Made by a program: the position numbers and the translations under genes
Assembly: GCA_016906335.1 (NCBI GenBank)
Contig: JADEYG010000002.1
Span: forward strand, 124,001-188,000
DNA: 64,000 nt
Reading direction: 5' to 3'
Source: Novakomyces olei
Taxonomy: Eukaryota; Ascomycota; Novakomycetes; Novakomycetales; Novakomycetaceae
Notes under the pieces: generated by a model
Seen by the model: the letters and a program-made list of their open reading frames with translations, nothing else
Told to the model about the DNA's origin: nothing
Database searches by the model: none
Shown here: positions 45,624-57,459 of the stretch, one piece after another
Layout: each line of letters starts with the position of its first letter
Position numbering within the stretch: position 1 is the stretch's first letter

Positions 45624-46433
45624 TTTTTGGACGAAAACTGTATACCCAAACTAGTATGTGAGCATACCCTAAACGCTTACAATTACTGGCGACAGAGTGA
45701 GCTAGAATGGCTTATGGTCTACCTGTTTTTATAATTTTTCGTTCCCGATTTTTGAAGCCTTTGGTTTCTCCTAGTTTGATTCCTGGTTAGTCTTCTTTTG
45801 ATACTGTTTGTCTTTTTATTCTCTCAATCAGGGCTTTTATTCTTTTTCGCTACTGGCCTCGTTTATCTTATATTTATACGCTGTTTGGTTTATATTCAAC
45901 AGGGTTTGATAATCTTTTTTTTTTTTTGGGGGGCTGGCGTTGATATGGTACTTTTCTGCATAGGTGGTGGCTACAGGATATTGAATTCCAATGGTATTAT
46001 AATATAACATTATTTTTCATATGTTTTTTGATTTCCAGAACCGAGCAATGTCTGGGGCTACATGTAAGATCCGTAAAGATATTCCGAAGAGCGTTCACTA
46101 TGTATGTGCAAGTAGAGTCAAAGATGGCGCAAACAAAATTAGATACAATAGTCATTAGTTATCAACGCACACACGCGGCACTATGATAATAAATAAATAT
46201 AAACCCTAACCCTGATACTACCCAAATTCTGGTTGCCAGCATTTGCCCTTGTAATATTTAACGCCCTCGGTACATTCATATTCGGTAATATTGCGACAGA
46301 TGACAGTTGAAGGCGTATGATTAGAGATAAATCGTATTAATAATAATTATATATCTGCTGATTCTACTAGTATTATTTGAAGTCAAGCCAAACAGAGTCT
46401 CTTTGGAAATTCGAGCTTTCTTACCATCATCTA
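45624..46433. other. Intergenic gap of 0.8 kb upstream of the decarboxylase
   Basis: It contains a T-rich tract (45915-45930), a possible short first exon (ATG at 46046, then GTAAGA), a telomere-like motif at 46201 and a six-codon upstream ORF at 46300. No separate gene is supported. Confidence 0.5.
46199..46213. repeat. Telomere-like motif upstream of the decarboxylase
   Basis: TAAACCCTAACCCT, about two CCCTAA units, lies 221 bp upstream of the ATG at 46434. It would be in intron 1 if the alternative start at 46046 is used. Confidence 0.85.
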
Positions 46434-48681
46434 ATGACAGTTGAGGGCACTTACCAGAAGGCACAGGCTTCTGAATTGAAGGATTTGATCGGAATCGTTA
46501 ATGAGCAAGTTCTTCCGTGTAAGTTTGATTATATTATATATTCTTCTTCTTTATTTTTTAAATTCTTTATGTTTTGATTTTTAAGATTTGAACTTTTCAA
46601 TTTTTAATCGTTTGCCATTTTCCATTTCTTTTATTGGATTTTTTCTTTTCTTTTGATTTTGATTTTGAATCCAATTTGATTGAAATTTTTTTTTGGATTG
46701 ATTGATTATATTTTAGGCTGTCTGCTTCCTATCGTCCCTTTTTATTTTCGACGTTCTTTAGTGCTTACAAATAGGGATTTCTGGAGCCGCAGAGCCAAAT
46801 GGACGCGCAGTCAATTATTTCAAACCTGCTGAATTAGAAAAGAGGCTACAACTCAATTTACCTGAAAATGCTGGAGGAAAAGATGAATTGCTGCGCACAG
46901 TCGGCTTATTGCTGCAATACTCTGCAAATACTTGGAGTCCTGGATTTATGGACAAGCTATACGCGTCCACCAACGCCGTGGGAGTTGTAGCTGAGTTTTT
47001 GCTCGGTGTTCTAAACACTGGAGCTCATGTTTTCCGTGAGTGATATTACTTTGTTCATTGTCTTGCATTGGCTCTACGATTAGCCATGCTTCTTACACTA
47101 TTCCGTTTGAGCCTAAATCATTTTATTGATTTATTCTCATTCTCGATCGATAACGAATGTTTGACTTTATTCTAATCGCAGATGTATCTCCTGTCCTGAC
47201 ATTGATGGAAATAAAAACCTCGCACGAACTTGCCTGCCTCTTTGGTCTATCTGGCCCTCATTCTGGCGGTGTGACTTGCCCCGGTGGCTCAAATTCAAAC
47301 CTTCACAGTGCCATTACCGCTCGCAACCTTAAATTCCCAGATGTTGTAGCCGAAGGCTTACAAGGCCGAAAACTTGTGTTTTTCACTTCGAAAAGTGGGC
47401 ATTACAGTGCGCAAAAGGCAGCTATTGTTATGGGCCTGGGTTCAAAGTCGGCCATCGTAGTCGAGACCGATAGCGAAGATCGGATGCTTGTTTCAGATCT
47501 AGAGCACAAGGTCAAGCAGGCTCTTGAAGACGGTCAGTCTCCGTTTTATGTGAACGCCACTGCAGGCACTACTGTCATGGTAAGTCAGCCTGGATTTATT
47601 TGCTTTAGCTTTTTAATGTCTTGTATCGTAAACCGGCTTTCAAACACACTTGTTCGTTTTTCTTTACGAATTCGAACAATACTCCTCTGTTTTATCGGAA
47701 TGCGATTATTTTATCGACTTGAAATAGCCGACATATATTTAATATTCTGATGTTCCGATCTGTTGATCTGATAAAGTCTGATAAGAGTCTATAACTAGAT
47801 GATATTCCAACTCTATTTGGCCCATGTCGAATTCAGGCTAATGAACAGGGAGCATTTGATCCATTGGATGAGATTGCTCAAATATGTAAAAAGTACAATT
47901 TATGGCTACATGTGGATGCTTCTTGGGGCGGTTCTGTCGTTTTCACAGAGTCAAGAAGGCATTTACTTCGTGGATCAGAGGCGGTTGATTCAATCACGAT
48001 CAATCCCCATAAGATGCTGGGAGCTCCCTTAGCCTGCTCATTTCTTTTGCTAGCAGATTCTCGCAATTTGCAAAAGGCAAATACTTTACGTGCGGAGTAT
48101 CTATTCCACTCTACGGACGACGACAGTCGTTATGATTTGGCTGATGGTACTATTGGCTGTGGACGTCGTGCTGATGCCTTGAAAATGTACCTGAGCTGGG
48201 TTTACTATGGACGAAAGGTATGGGGTTTCTTCTATATTTCTCTTTTTCTCAAGCTTATAGGTTTCAATGTTGATGATACGTTTATCTATTTTTTATTTCG
48301 TCTTTATTCCTTCTTTATTGGGTTACTAACGACCAGGGCTTCGCTCAAAGAATCGAGACAGCATTCGCCAATGCAGATTATTTTGCAGAACAGCTGGATC
48401 TTCATCCCCGTTTCCACTTGGTCTCTCGACGTCCAGCACCATGCTTGCAAGTATGTTTCTATTATGCGCCAAATGGTCATCTGCTTTCGTCTGATGATGA
48501 AAACACTGCGCTTACTGCCAGCGTCCATGCTGAGCTTGTTCGTCAAGGCCGATTTTTAGTGGATTACTCGCCTGGTCCCCGAGGTAAATTTTTCCGGGCT
48601 GTTATAAACTCACCTGGTGTGACGCGTGAGACTATAGATGAGCTCGTAGAGTCGATTGATCGCATTGGGAGCAAAACTTAG
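46434..48681 (+). CDS. Group II PLP decarboxylase (glutamate/cysteine-sulfinate type)
   Basis: Exons are 46434-46518, 46775-47035, 47182-47579, 47849-48217 and 48337-48681 (485 aa). It decarboxylates an acidic amino acid. Residues seen: SPGFMDKLYASTN, GVTCPGGSNSNLHSA, LHVDASWGG, and the PLP lysine K303 in SITINPHKMLG. Introns end in TCTAATCGCAG, GCTAATGAACAG and CTAACGACCAG. The pattern is that of animal GAD/CSAD rather than the bacterial-type Gad1 of S. cerevisiae. The start is uncertain: the CTAATGACAG around 46434 is itself a good acceptor, and an exon ATGTCTGGGGCTACAT at 46046-46061 joins in frame to give MSGATFEGTYQ. The substrate cannot be decided. Confidence 0.9.
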
Positions 48682-48881
48682 ACGGAAGATTTGTACGAGA
48701 TTAAAAAGCTATCATTTTTGTGAGACGAACAATTTGGAGTAATTAGATTTTTTTGACCATCATTTTGTGGCTATTCGACAGAACAAGCGTGTTTATGCGC
48801 ATTAGAAATGTTTCAAAGCCAAGGAGAGCCGTTAGATATTTAGTCAAATTAGATTTAAATCAATATTTTATTTTATTTTAC

Positions 48882-49076
48882 TATATTATATTATATTATA
48901 TTATATTATATTATATTATATTATATTATATTATATTATATTATATTATATTATATTATATTATATTATATTATATTATATTATATTATATTATATTATA
49001 TTATATTATATTATATTATATTATATTATATTATATTATATTATATTATATTATATTATATTATATTATATTATAT
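48882..49076. repeat. TATAT pentanucleotide microsatellite, about 39 copies
   Basis: An uninterrupted 5-bp A/T array of about 195 bp lies between the decarboxylase and MAD2 (gap 48682-49214), ending 139 bp before the MAD2 start. It is the longest pentanucleotide array in the window. No gene lies in the gap. Confidence 0.97.
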
Positions 49077-49214
49077 TTCTTTCTTTCGATTATATGTCAC
49101 CTGTATTATTAAATATGTGATGCAAGCATACAGTTAATTATTGTATGCTATAATATATAATATTATAGATTATTTATAATCGTTGTCTGATTATCTATTG
49201 TTTAGACGTAAACA

Positions 49215-50144
49215 ATGGCAGAGACGCCTACACGATCAACGCTTTCGCTCAAAGGCAGCGCTAAACTCGTAAGCGAGTTTTTCGGTAAGCATTTTAAATT
49301 GCTTCAAACTGACTCGGGCAGAGTATAGCATAAATAATATACTGTTCCAGCGAGGAATATACCCGCCAGAAGACTTTAAAGTGGTGAAAAAATATGGACT
49401 CAACATGCTGGTTACCGTCGACGAGGAGGTTAAAGCATACGTGAAAAAGATAATGGCTCAGTTACAACGTACGTACTAAATAATTGGTCTGAGCTTTGCG
49501 TTTAAATCACGTCTGCTTTACTTGCTTTCTAATACTACAGGCTGGATGTACAAGGGAGATATATCTTCATTAGTAGTCGTTATCACGGACAAGGAGACTT
49601 CTGAAGTCGTTGAGCGGTGGCAGTTTGACGTACACGTTGAACGGCAAACAGAGCAGCCTGAAAATGGCATTGCGACGAAATCTGGTACTTGATTTGCCCT
49701 TCACATTGATTTATAGTTTTATTTTATTATTACTATTATACTTTATTTCGTTCTATTTTGCCTTGTTTTTGTTGAATAAAATAAATCGCATTTGTATTCT
49801 AACAGGAAAGAATCGGAAATCCAAAAAGAAATTCAGGCGCTTGTGCGGCAAATAACTGCTACAGTCACATTTTTACCACAATTAACGGGACGGTGCACTT
49901 TTAATGTACTTGTTTATGCAGACAGAAACAGTGAAGTGCCAATTGAGTGGGAGGATAGTGATGAACGGCTCGTTTCTGCTGCGGAATCTGTGAAATTGAG
50001 AAACTTTTCCACCAGTTCTCATCGAGTAGAATGTCAGGTACGTCGTTGGCGTTTAAGTTTTGGTTCCGTTTAGCTTGCTTTTCTATCTTTTTCTCTTTCT
50101 TTAAAAAACTAACATAAAAGGTTTCATACCGGCTTGATGATTGA
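49215..50144 (+). CDS. MAD2: Spindle-assembly checkpoint protein Mad2
   Basis: Exons are 49215-49284, 49322-49468, 49541-49684, 49811-50037 and 50121-50144 (203 aa). Mad2 is a HORMA-domain protein that binds Mad1 or Cdc20 at unattached kinetochores to restrain the APC/C. Joined exons read LKGSAKLVSEFFEYSINNIL, FQRGIYPPEDF, YGLNMLVTVDEEVKAYVKKI, RWQFDVHVERQ, IQALVRQITATVTFLPQL and the closing FNVLVYAD. The last exon is only 24 nt (VSYRLDD), reached by CTAACATAAAAG. The acceptor for exon 4 is CTAACAGGAAAG, not the nearer CAG, because only that gives ESEIQKEIQ. Length is typical. Confidence 0.96.
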
Positions 50145-50693
50145 GCATATTTGGCTTTTGTGGCTATTGGGGCTTACCAATGCATCTTGATTTTACATAT
50201 AATAAAGTTTATTGCAGCATTATTTTCGTAAGGTCCTCAAGAGCTTCCTTATAATACACAATTGCATGTAATTTCGAGAATGTTGTAATAATTATAGTTC
50301 CGACATGATGACTATTGACAAATACAAACTCTGCACAACCAAATATATATATCCCTGCTCAAAATACAATTTTTGAAGCATACAAAAATTCATTATAAAC
50401 TCGCTTTTGCCCTCTGGGAATGTCTAACTTTTACAATAATTGTCCTGGCTTGTATGGCAGTTGGCTACCCAAGCCTTGTCACACAGCCAAACCAAAGGAA
50501 TCAATTGAAAAAAAGGGAAACAAAATGTCATCTTTGTGAATTTTTAAAAAAAGAAGGAAAAATGAAGTGAAGTGAAAATAAAATTTTTGCTCAGTGACGC
50601 CAGCTCCATTGTTCAATTATTTCATTTCCTTCACTACTTTTCCCATCTCTTCTTCCTTCTGTTCTTCATTTCATTATCAGTTTCCTTTTTAAA
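50145..50693. other. Convergent intergenic gap, no gene seen
   Basis: 3' flanks of MAD2 and the LIM-binding gene. A 65-codon frame at 50373 shows no recognisable features. No RNA gene is evident. Confidence 0.55.
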
Positions 50694-52088
50694 TCAAAAA
50701 TCCTCATGCCCATCATGATCAAACAAAAACTTTTCAAACGTAGATGAAACGTCTGAATGAGCGTCTCCGTTGATCCCGTCTTCGCCATCGCCTTGAATCT
50801 CAATTCCAGCATCTCCTTCGGCCGCCTGAGCCTCATCTTTCCTGGTCTCTGTACTATGACCATTCGCAGTATTTTCATTATTTGATGAAGATGCTGATTT
50901 TTCAGGATCAATTCCATCCGAGTCCTCATCCTGTTTTGGCCGCTCAGCGGTATCCGTCACTTTGTTTCCGAAATCGGTTTCTTCTGTCTTTATCTTTGCA
51001 TTTACCTTTTCAGTCGTATTGTTTTGCAGACTAGTCTGTCCCCCACTTTGGGGTGGTGGTGAGCCCCCACTGCCTTGCGCAGCTGGGCGTGGCCCGTTTT
51101 GAGATTGGCCCCCACCGGTTTGAGGAGTAGGTGGAAGCTCTGCACTTTGTGGCTGACCCCCACCAGGCTGTGTGGGGGCAGTGGGTGCAGTGGGGGCCGT
51201 TCCCTGTTCCGGGGTACTTGGCGTTGGAGACTTTCGGGACTCCTTGTCAATTTCGGGTGCAATTGGAACTTTTGCCGGCCTTTTCACGGGAATCTGTGAC
51301 CTCGTTGGCCCACCGGCTTGTTCCCTCTTTGCACCTTCTATGGAAGTCTCTCCCGCCTTCCCCGCGGCTTTCAAATTTGCCTGTTTGCCTCTCCTTACAT
51401 CAATTGCCGCTGATCGCTGGTGGCCTCTTGAGGATTGTTGGGCAGAAAGTGCCTTTGCAAAACTCTGCAGAGCCCGGCTCGGAGCGGATTTTGAGGCTAT
51501 AGAGAACGTGATAAGGTCACGCATATTAAAAAGCGTCTCGTTTATTTCAAATAATCGAATCTGTGAGGCCGCCAGACCCCAAGTCGCAATAGGCGATAAA
51601 CATGCGACTTCACCATCTTCATTGTTGCCGTCAGTCTTTGGCCGCGGAACAAATTCTGAATATTCGTCTGTGTGTAAATGTAAAAGCTCAATCTTCAAGT
51701 ACGGCGTCGTGGTAAATAACGCCCGAAGATTGCCACGGTGCACAACTTGAGCACCGTTATTGTACCAATATATTATTGTTGCCTGAGAACAATGTACCAT
51801 GTGCGCCCCAATTTGCGTGAAAAATTCCGAGGTGTGGTCTAGAACAATTTGAATTTTACGCAGGCAAATCCCATCATTCTGAGGCGAATGGATTCCTAAA
51901 AAGACCCGTGCTAAGCCGTTCACGGAGAGATCAAAAGACTTATCGCCCTGGAAAGATACTCGATGGATCGCTGTGTCTGAGTAGAATTCCCTCACAAATT
52001 TTTGCCATTCTGCCAAATTTGTACGAGGAAGCGCTAATTGCTGCGTATATTGCACTAAACGGAGCGTCGCGTTTCCGAGCGGCGCCAT
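50694..52088 (-). CDS. LIM-domain-binding (LDB/PtaB-Mfg1 type) protein
   Basis: A single exon of 464 aa. The first 200 residues match the LIM-binding domain: LAEWQKFVREFYSDTAIHRV, KIQIVLDHTSEF, ATIIYWYNNGAQVVHRGNLRA, EYSEFVPRP, then WGLAASQIRLFEINETLFNM and RDLITFS. Fungal members (PtaB, Mfg1/Adn3) join transcription complexes with Flo8/Som1 and control adhesion and filamentation. The C-terminal 250 residues are low in complexity (Pro/Thr/Gln/Gly) and then acidic, ending EKFLFDHDGHEDF, which looks like an activation region. The start is the only ATG before the conserved block. A telomere-like motif lies 237 bp upstream. Confidence 0.85.
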   Translation of the reverse strand: MAPLGNATLRLVQYTQQLALPRTNLAEWQKFVREFYSDTAIHRVSFQGDKSFDLSVNGLARVFLGIHSPQNDGICLRKIQIVLDHTSEFFTQIGAHMVHCSQATIIYWYNNGAQVVHRGNLRALFTTTPYLKIELLHLHTDEYSEFVPRPKTDGNNEDGEVACLSPIATWGLAASQIRLFEINETLFNMRDLITFSIASKSAPSRALQSFAKALSAQQSSRGHQRSAAIDVRRGKQANLKAAGKAGETSIEGAKREQAGGPTRSQIPVKRPAKVPIAPEIDKESRKSPTPSTPEQGTAPTAPTAPTQPGGGQPQSAELPPTPQTGGGQSQNGPRPAAQGSGGSPPPQSGGQTSLQNNTTEKVNAKIKTEETDFGNKVTDTAERPKQDEDSDGIDPEKSASSSNNENTANGHSTETRKDEAQAAEGDAGIEIQGDGEDGINGDAHSDVSSTFEKFLFDHDGHEDF

Positions 52089-52324
52089 TTCGCGCCTCGA
52101 GTTGCAGCGATGGCCGCTTGCGGTTTTCGTGATAGAATAAATAATTACACTGCATTTAATATACGCCCTGGTAGCCTTTTAGATTATCATTACATTTTCT
52201 GTCGTGCTATTATTATTCAGTATTTATATACTACAGATATTGAGTTACCGTAGTATATTTGCTATGAATATGAGTAGAATAGTCATAATGGATACTTCCA
52301 TAATATAATCATTTAATCAATGTA

Positions 52325-52342
52325 CTAACCCTAACCCTAAAC
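52325..52342. repeat. Telomere-like motif upstream of the LIM-binding gene
   Basis: CTAACCCTAACCCTAAA, about two and a half CCCTAA units, 237 bp upstream of the LIM-binding protein start. The G-rich strand is the coding strand. Confidence 0.9.
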
Positions 52343-52527
52343 ATGACTGTAACACTGTTCTCTTGTAAGAAGTAGACGGAGTGCTGTATATTGCTTGCTG
52401 GAAATTTATAGCTCAAGCAGTGCTTTGAATATACACAAGTAATTTAAGAAGGGTATAAAAAAGATAAAATTTCTCAGTCAGAATCACAACAAATTTGTGG
52501 CGACGGCTGAAAAGGTTTCTACACGTC

Positions 52528-52728
52528 TTTAAGGCCAAAAGATATTTTGCAGAGTCCTGTCAATTGCAAAAGACACTTGTTCTTTGCAGCATTAGATGTG
52601 ATGAGTCCAATTTTACTTCTTTTCGTTGTCTTATCGACTATGGTGACAAATTTTTGACAGACAATTTAGCCAGTCATTTATTCTGATCTAATGTTGGAGG
52701 CAAGGCCCTGCAATATCTTTTGGCCTTG
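52528..52728. repeat. Imperfect inverted repeat with about 155-bp spacer
   Basis: AAGGCCAAAAGATATTTTGC at 52533-52552 is the inverse of a near-copy at about 52708-52727 (one arm has two fewer T). The arms flank a 64-codon frame on the plus strand with no recognisable motif. The surrounding gap (52089-53091) has no gene I can support; an eroded small mobile element or a structured transcript is possible. Confidence 0.45.
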
Positions 52729-53091
52729 AAGGCGGTTTTATTTTAAGAGCTGTCGAATGTACGGGCAATGAACAGGGAAAAGGGCATATGATGAAATTTC
52801 CATTCAAACCATTTGCAGTTTTCACGGACGGCAACGTTTGAACCCAATCTAGTTGCCAGTGACGTCCAAGACCTTCCATGGATGTCTGATGTCCTTTTTC
52901 CTTTCTTGCTTGTGCGTGCACAAATGTTGCCTGTGCGTTTCAAAGCTTGCAATTTCCTATCGTTTGTATAAATATTGAAAATTACGAAATGGCATTTATC
53001 AATTCAGTCTGAAAACAGCAGTAAATTATGATCCAACTCCATTTAATTAAATCTGTAAAAATACAAATGTTCAATGATAAAATAAGTCTAT

Positions 53092-54823
53092 CTACATGAC
53101 CGTGCAGCCTGGTCCGGATTGCGCTAAGCCCAAACTTTCCAGCTGATCCTCTAAATTCTGCTTTTCGTTGAGCGATTGCTTTTCTTTTGCTTCACGAGGG
53201 AAATACGCGTTCAAGAAATTCATGAGTGAGACATCAATGTTTCCTGAATCAGCCAGCATTAAACCTTCGCATCTACAAAGCGGGCAGTGATTCTCGTTTG
53301 CCCTTTGTAATCGTACAAGGCACCGAACGCAAAATACATGAGAACAGTTTAACCGTACCGGTTTATAAGCAAGGCAGGAGCAGATGGGACACTCGAAATC
53401 TTGGGGCTGAGGAACAATAGAGAGCAAGTTTGAATGAATAGAGTAGTTCATTTTCCGAACAAGTGACATTTCCGACGGTGTTTCCCACTCGACGAACCTG
53501 GTAAAGGACTGTGCCACGCTAAAACAAAGTCAGTCTCGCTTTATTGATTTCGTTTCGTTTAAACAATTTTAACAGTTTTAATTATCAATCTTTTCTCTCT
53601 TTGCAAACTTACTGTAAATTTGTCCGCTTATCAAACTTTTTCAAAATCTTCCCCAGTGCCTTTTTGTTCACGTCAAGAAAAGATGCGTATTGAATAATAC
53701 CAGTATTTAATTTGATAAACTGGTCAAAAAGTAATCGGCTTTCTCCCGACGACATGTGATCCCTTAGCTTGGCCCTTTCACTTGTTTTTAAAAACTCATA
53801 AAACCTCTCAGAAGCGACTTGTGCCTGTCGATCGCCTCTGTCCCGTTCTGCATTGGACACAAATATAGATGCGTCTAGATACATTCGGAAGGTTTCGCGC
53901 CATGCATACAGATCTTTATTTGCCTTCTTTTTATTACCACGATGAAAATCGGGTCGAACGATGGCGCCAATACGTTTGGAGATATCAGAAACTGCTGATT
54001 CTAAGATGTCACGTTGCTGAGTCTGTAATTCGCCAAGAGCAGCAATTTCAGAGGTAAGCAAATGGAAAAACAGTGAGTCAGCTCTCATGGAAACTTCCAA
54101 GGCAGTAAGGCCATTTTCGTGCGAAACCTTATAATCCAAGTGCTGGTGACGAAGGGGCTCAAAGACGGTCTCTTCACTCCCGGACAAGACCTTTTCCACT
54201 TTGTGTGTTAATCCAGTACCATCGTCTTCGTTGCTCCAAGCCGTCTCTGTAAAATCTTCTGCCTCTAAACTATTTGTCTGTGTACCACCGAGCCGAGAAA
54301 GAGCAACGATGTTTTCAATACTGGCCAAAGGCGAAGAGGGTTCGATTATCGTATCGACATGCAAATCTGGAGAAAGCTCGATACGTAGCAAAGGCCGTAC
54401 GTCTTTTTGATCGCCTAAAAAATTAGTTAGCCGCGAAATTCAATGTATCTTGTTTCTTACGGCTAAAAGAATAAACGAGCCGAGCGCCATTGTGTTCGGC
54501 ATCGGCAGACTCTAATGAACGACGGATCGTTTCCGCGTCCAATCCGAGAAGAGACAGCTCTAGAACGACCTTTTGCAAGTTAAATATTGACTTGTCCTGT
54601 CCTAAAATATTGAAAACAAAATACAATGAAAACAAAAGCACGCCAAAAAGTATACCTGGTTTATACATTTCTGTTTCAAGGTTAGCAACCGGTAGAGCAA
54701 TTAGATATCCACGTTACGGGTTTCCCATACCTTTAGCGTCTTGTACTGAATCGCAAGAGGCCGCCAGTCGGAAGGAATATGGTTCTCTTCAAGACTGCGC
54801 TCCAGCTCTTTGCCGAACTTCAT
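53092..54823 (-). CDS. SPX-RING E3 ubiquitin ligase with C-terminal CaaX box
   Basis: Exons, 5' to 3': 54731-54823, 54656-54670, 54461-54596, 53613-54414 and 53092-53518 (490 aa). The SPX domain (MKFGKELERSL, WRPLAIQYKTLKKCIN, then FLDVNKKALGKILKKFDKRT) binds inositol pyrophosphates and senses phosphate. The C3HC4 RING reads FECPICSCLAYKPVRLNCSH, with FCVRCL and CPLC. The architecture matches plant NLA/BAH1, which ubiquitinates phosphate transporters, and fungal SPX-RING proteins. Exon 2 is only 15 nt (KCINQ) and is needed to rebuild the SPX helix. The protein ends GCTVM, a good CaaX prenylation signal, so membrane attachment is likely. A link with the PHO91 gene 14 kb away is inference. Confidence 0.9.
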
Positions 54824-55315
54824 AATGTGCGTCTCATCTCTGCATCAGCGGTTATTTTGCTCTTTTAGTGAAGGGTCAGTCAGCTGCAAGTGCATTTGAT
54901 TGTGAATATCGAGCAGCGAGCGATCTAGGCATTTTATTTATGCGAATAATATTTTGTATTTGGTGCATGTGGCACACTTTTTCCAGTATTTTAATTGTCT
55001 ATTTTGTACTGTATTTTGCTCTTTTTCGTACTAGTAATGTATCGGCCGCGAGTTTGTACTGTACTTTGAACTGAGCTAGTATTGCACTTTTCCTGTAATT
55101 TATACAGTATTTAGCACAGTTTTCTAGTGGTAACCTATCTTTCATATATTAGATCCCCATATTATGTTTACATATTATTTACATTTATTCATATATTAAA
55201 TTCACATATTATTAACCTACTCCACATATAATGAATTACTCCTATATACAAGCCTATTATGTCATCTTGATCTAATGACGTACCTGTCCGTCAATCTGAC
55301 TATCCACGAGGCAAA
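54824..55315. other. Divergent intergenic gap, no gene seen
   Basis: Shared upstream region of the SPX-RING and TMCO4-like genes. A/T-rich with loosely repeated CATATTA motifs at 55145-55210. Nothing else can be supported. Confidence 0.55.
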
Positions 55316-57383
55316 ATGCCACAGGACGACGATCTAAACTCGCTGCTCACGACAGAGCAGCGAGCAGATTTTCTTCTAGTTATTTCCGGTGCGACAGAAT
55401 GGATGGGACAGCAGCTTGATGCTGCCTTCGTTCACCGTCAGCCGAGCAAACTGTCGGACCAGCATCCTTTCCTAAACGACGATCAGCAGACTCAACTGCA
55501 AATGAATTCTGATCCTCTCGTACCTCAGTCTGCCAATGACAATGGCAAAGATGAAGATGACGGAATCGAAGGCGAAGGCGGAGGCGAAGTGGAAGATCCG
55601 GAAGATGAATCGGCACTTGTACGCGATGGCCAGTCGCCACAGAAACTAAAAACCTCCGATCCTGGGTCTACTCCAGAACTTGATGAATTGCACAAGAATT
55701 GCCGTCAGACATTCGATAATTGGCGATTGACTGTACTTCAGCGTGTTGGCGAGGTGATAAACGCCAATGGCAAAGAGCCTGGTAATTGATTGATTAATAA
55801 TTTATTTAATAATTTATTTATTGATATTCTTGCTAATCACTAACTCTTTCGCAGAAAATAAACCTCCCTCTAGTACGAGCAGCGACGCGGGTACGCCTCC
55901 ACACTTGGCCAATTCCAAAGTCAAACCTCCACACTCTATTCAAACACCGCTGCGAGCATCCTTGGACCGCAATTACAGATCTCTTCTGGTAAAAGCACTT
56001 TTGCTGCTCCTGCTTTCTCTCGAGACTTACCCGAGCTACTCACGTACACTGCTGCGTATCGTGTCCGCCAGCCTGGGAATCCCTCAAACAGAACTTGCCG
56101 AGCATGAAAAATCCGTAGCAAAGGCGCTAGTAAAAGCAGCAAAAGAAATGTCGGGTGAAGCCGAACGCGAAAAACGCGCTGCTGAATCCAGCAAGTCGCG
56201 TAAGTGGAAGATTGGACTTGCTTCTGTTGCTGGTGGAATCCTTGTTGGAGTTACAGGCGGCCTAGCTGCCCCTCTTGTTGCTCTCGGAATCGGATCCGTC
56301 TTTGGCGGGATTGGACTGGGGGCAACTGCGACTGCCACTTACCTGGGGGCTATGGCCGCCTCCAGTGTCCTTGTTGGCGGCCTCTTCGGTGGCTATGGAG
56401 CCAAAATGGCGGGTCAGCATATGGCGAGGTACGCTCAGGAAGTGCAAGATTTCCAATTTATTCCGCTGCATACAGACTCGAGGCTTCATGTTACAGTAGG
56501 CGTGACTGGCTGGCTTACTGACCGGGAAGAAGTCACGTCGCCCTGGCAAGTGCTCAGTGACGATGGAGACCAGTATTGTTTGCAATGGGAGACCCAAGCA
56601 CTGACCGACTTGGGCACAGCCTTGTCTGCAATGGCCTACAGTGCTGCCTTCCAGTACCTTAAAGTAGAGATTATCAAGCGTACAGTTTTAGCTGCCTTGA
56701 TGACGGCACTATGGCCTCTTGGGCTTTTAAAGGCGGCCAAAGTGCTGGATAATCCGTGGAATATTGGACTTACTCGTGCCCATAAAGCAGGCCAAGTACT
56801 GGCTGATGCTATAATAAACAAGTCTCAGGGTGAGAGGCCGGTAACGCTGATTGGCTTCTCCCTGGGGGCTCGAGTCATCTATTCATGTCTGCTGGAATTA
56901 AGCAGGCGCAAGGCCGGCTGCGATTTAGTGGAGAACGTTTACATGCTGGGAACACCGGCCCCAGCAAATGAGCACGATTGGCGACGTCTGAGAGCGGTTG
57001 TTAGTGGCCGCCTGGTTAATGTTTACTCCCGGAACGATTATATCCTCGGGTTCCTATACCGTACAAACAGCGTGCAATACGGTGTAGCCGGGCTGCAGCC
57101 AATTGAGCAGGTAAACGGTGTGGAAAACGAGGATATTTCTGATATCCTCGATGGGCATTTGCGGTACCGGTGGATGGTGGGCCAAGTGCTGGAACGAGTT
57201 GGTGCTGAAGATTTGGTGCAGCAAAAGGTTAAGGAGCAATCGGACGAGGGAGAGATTGTAGAGATGCAGGAAAGGATGAAACACGGCGACAAGTCCACGG
57301 AACAGGTGCTGTTTGACGTTGATAATGAACGCAACAGTGAGAAATTGGGAGAGGTGAAGAGCGGTGATTCTCGAGCAGAGTGA
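55316..57383 (+). CDS. TMCO4/DUF726 alpha/beta-hydrolase-like membrane protein (Mil1 type)
   Basis: Exons are 55316-55781 and 55855-57383 (664 aa). Yeast relative YFL034W/Mil1 is described as a putative lipase of the Golgi/endosome system. An acidic N-terminal third is followed by a long Gly/Ala membrane region (WKIGLASVAGGILVGVTGGL, then ALGIGSVFGGIGLGATATAT). A hydrolase fold follows with the nucleophile elbow GFSLGARVIYSCL and YMLGTPAPANEHDW. These are the DUF726 hallmarks. Possible acid and His residues (SRNDYILGF; DGHLRYRW) are in the expected order. The intron ends CTAACTCTTTCGCAG. Start: first ATG, giving a family-typical N-terminus (LTTEQRADFLLVISGA). Confidence 0.9.
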
Positions 57384-57459
57384 TTGAGTAGTTCAAGTAT
57401 AAATAATATAATTGTAATTAAACCTATAGATTATATATACAGAAAATAAATAAAATATA

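Noticed and set aside
48753-49112. Open frame rich in ILYYI repeats
   Set aside because: Artefact of the TATAT microsatellite.
52495-52952. Two small frames, one per strand, in the LIM-binding/SPX-RING gap
   Set aside because: They lack recognisable motifs and splice partners; treated as non-coding.
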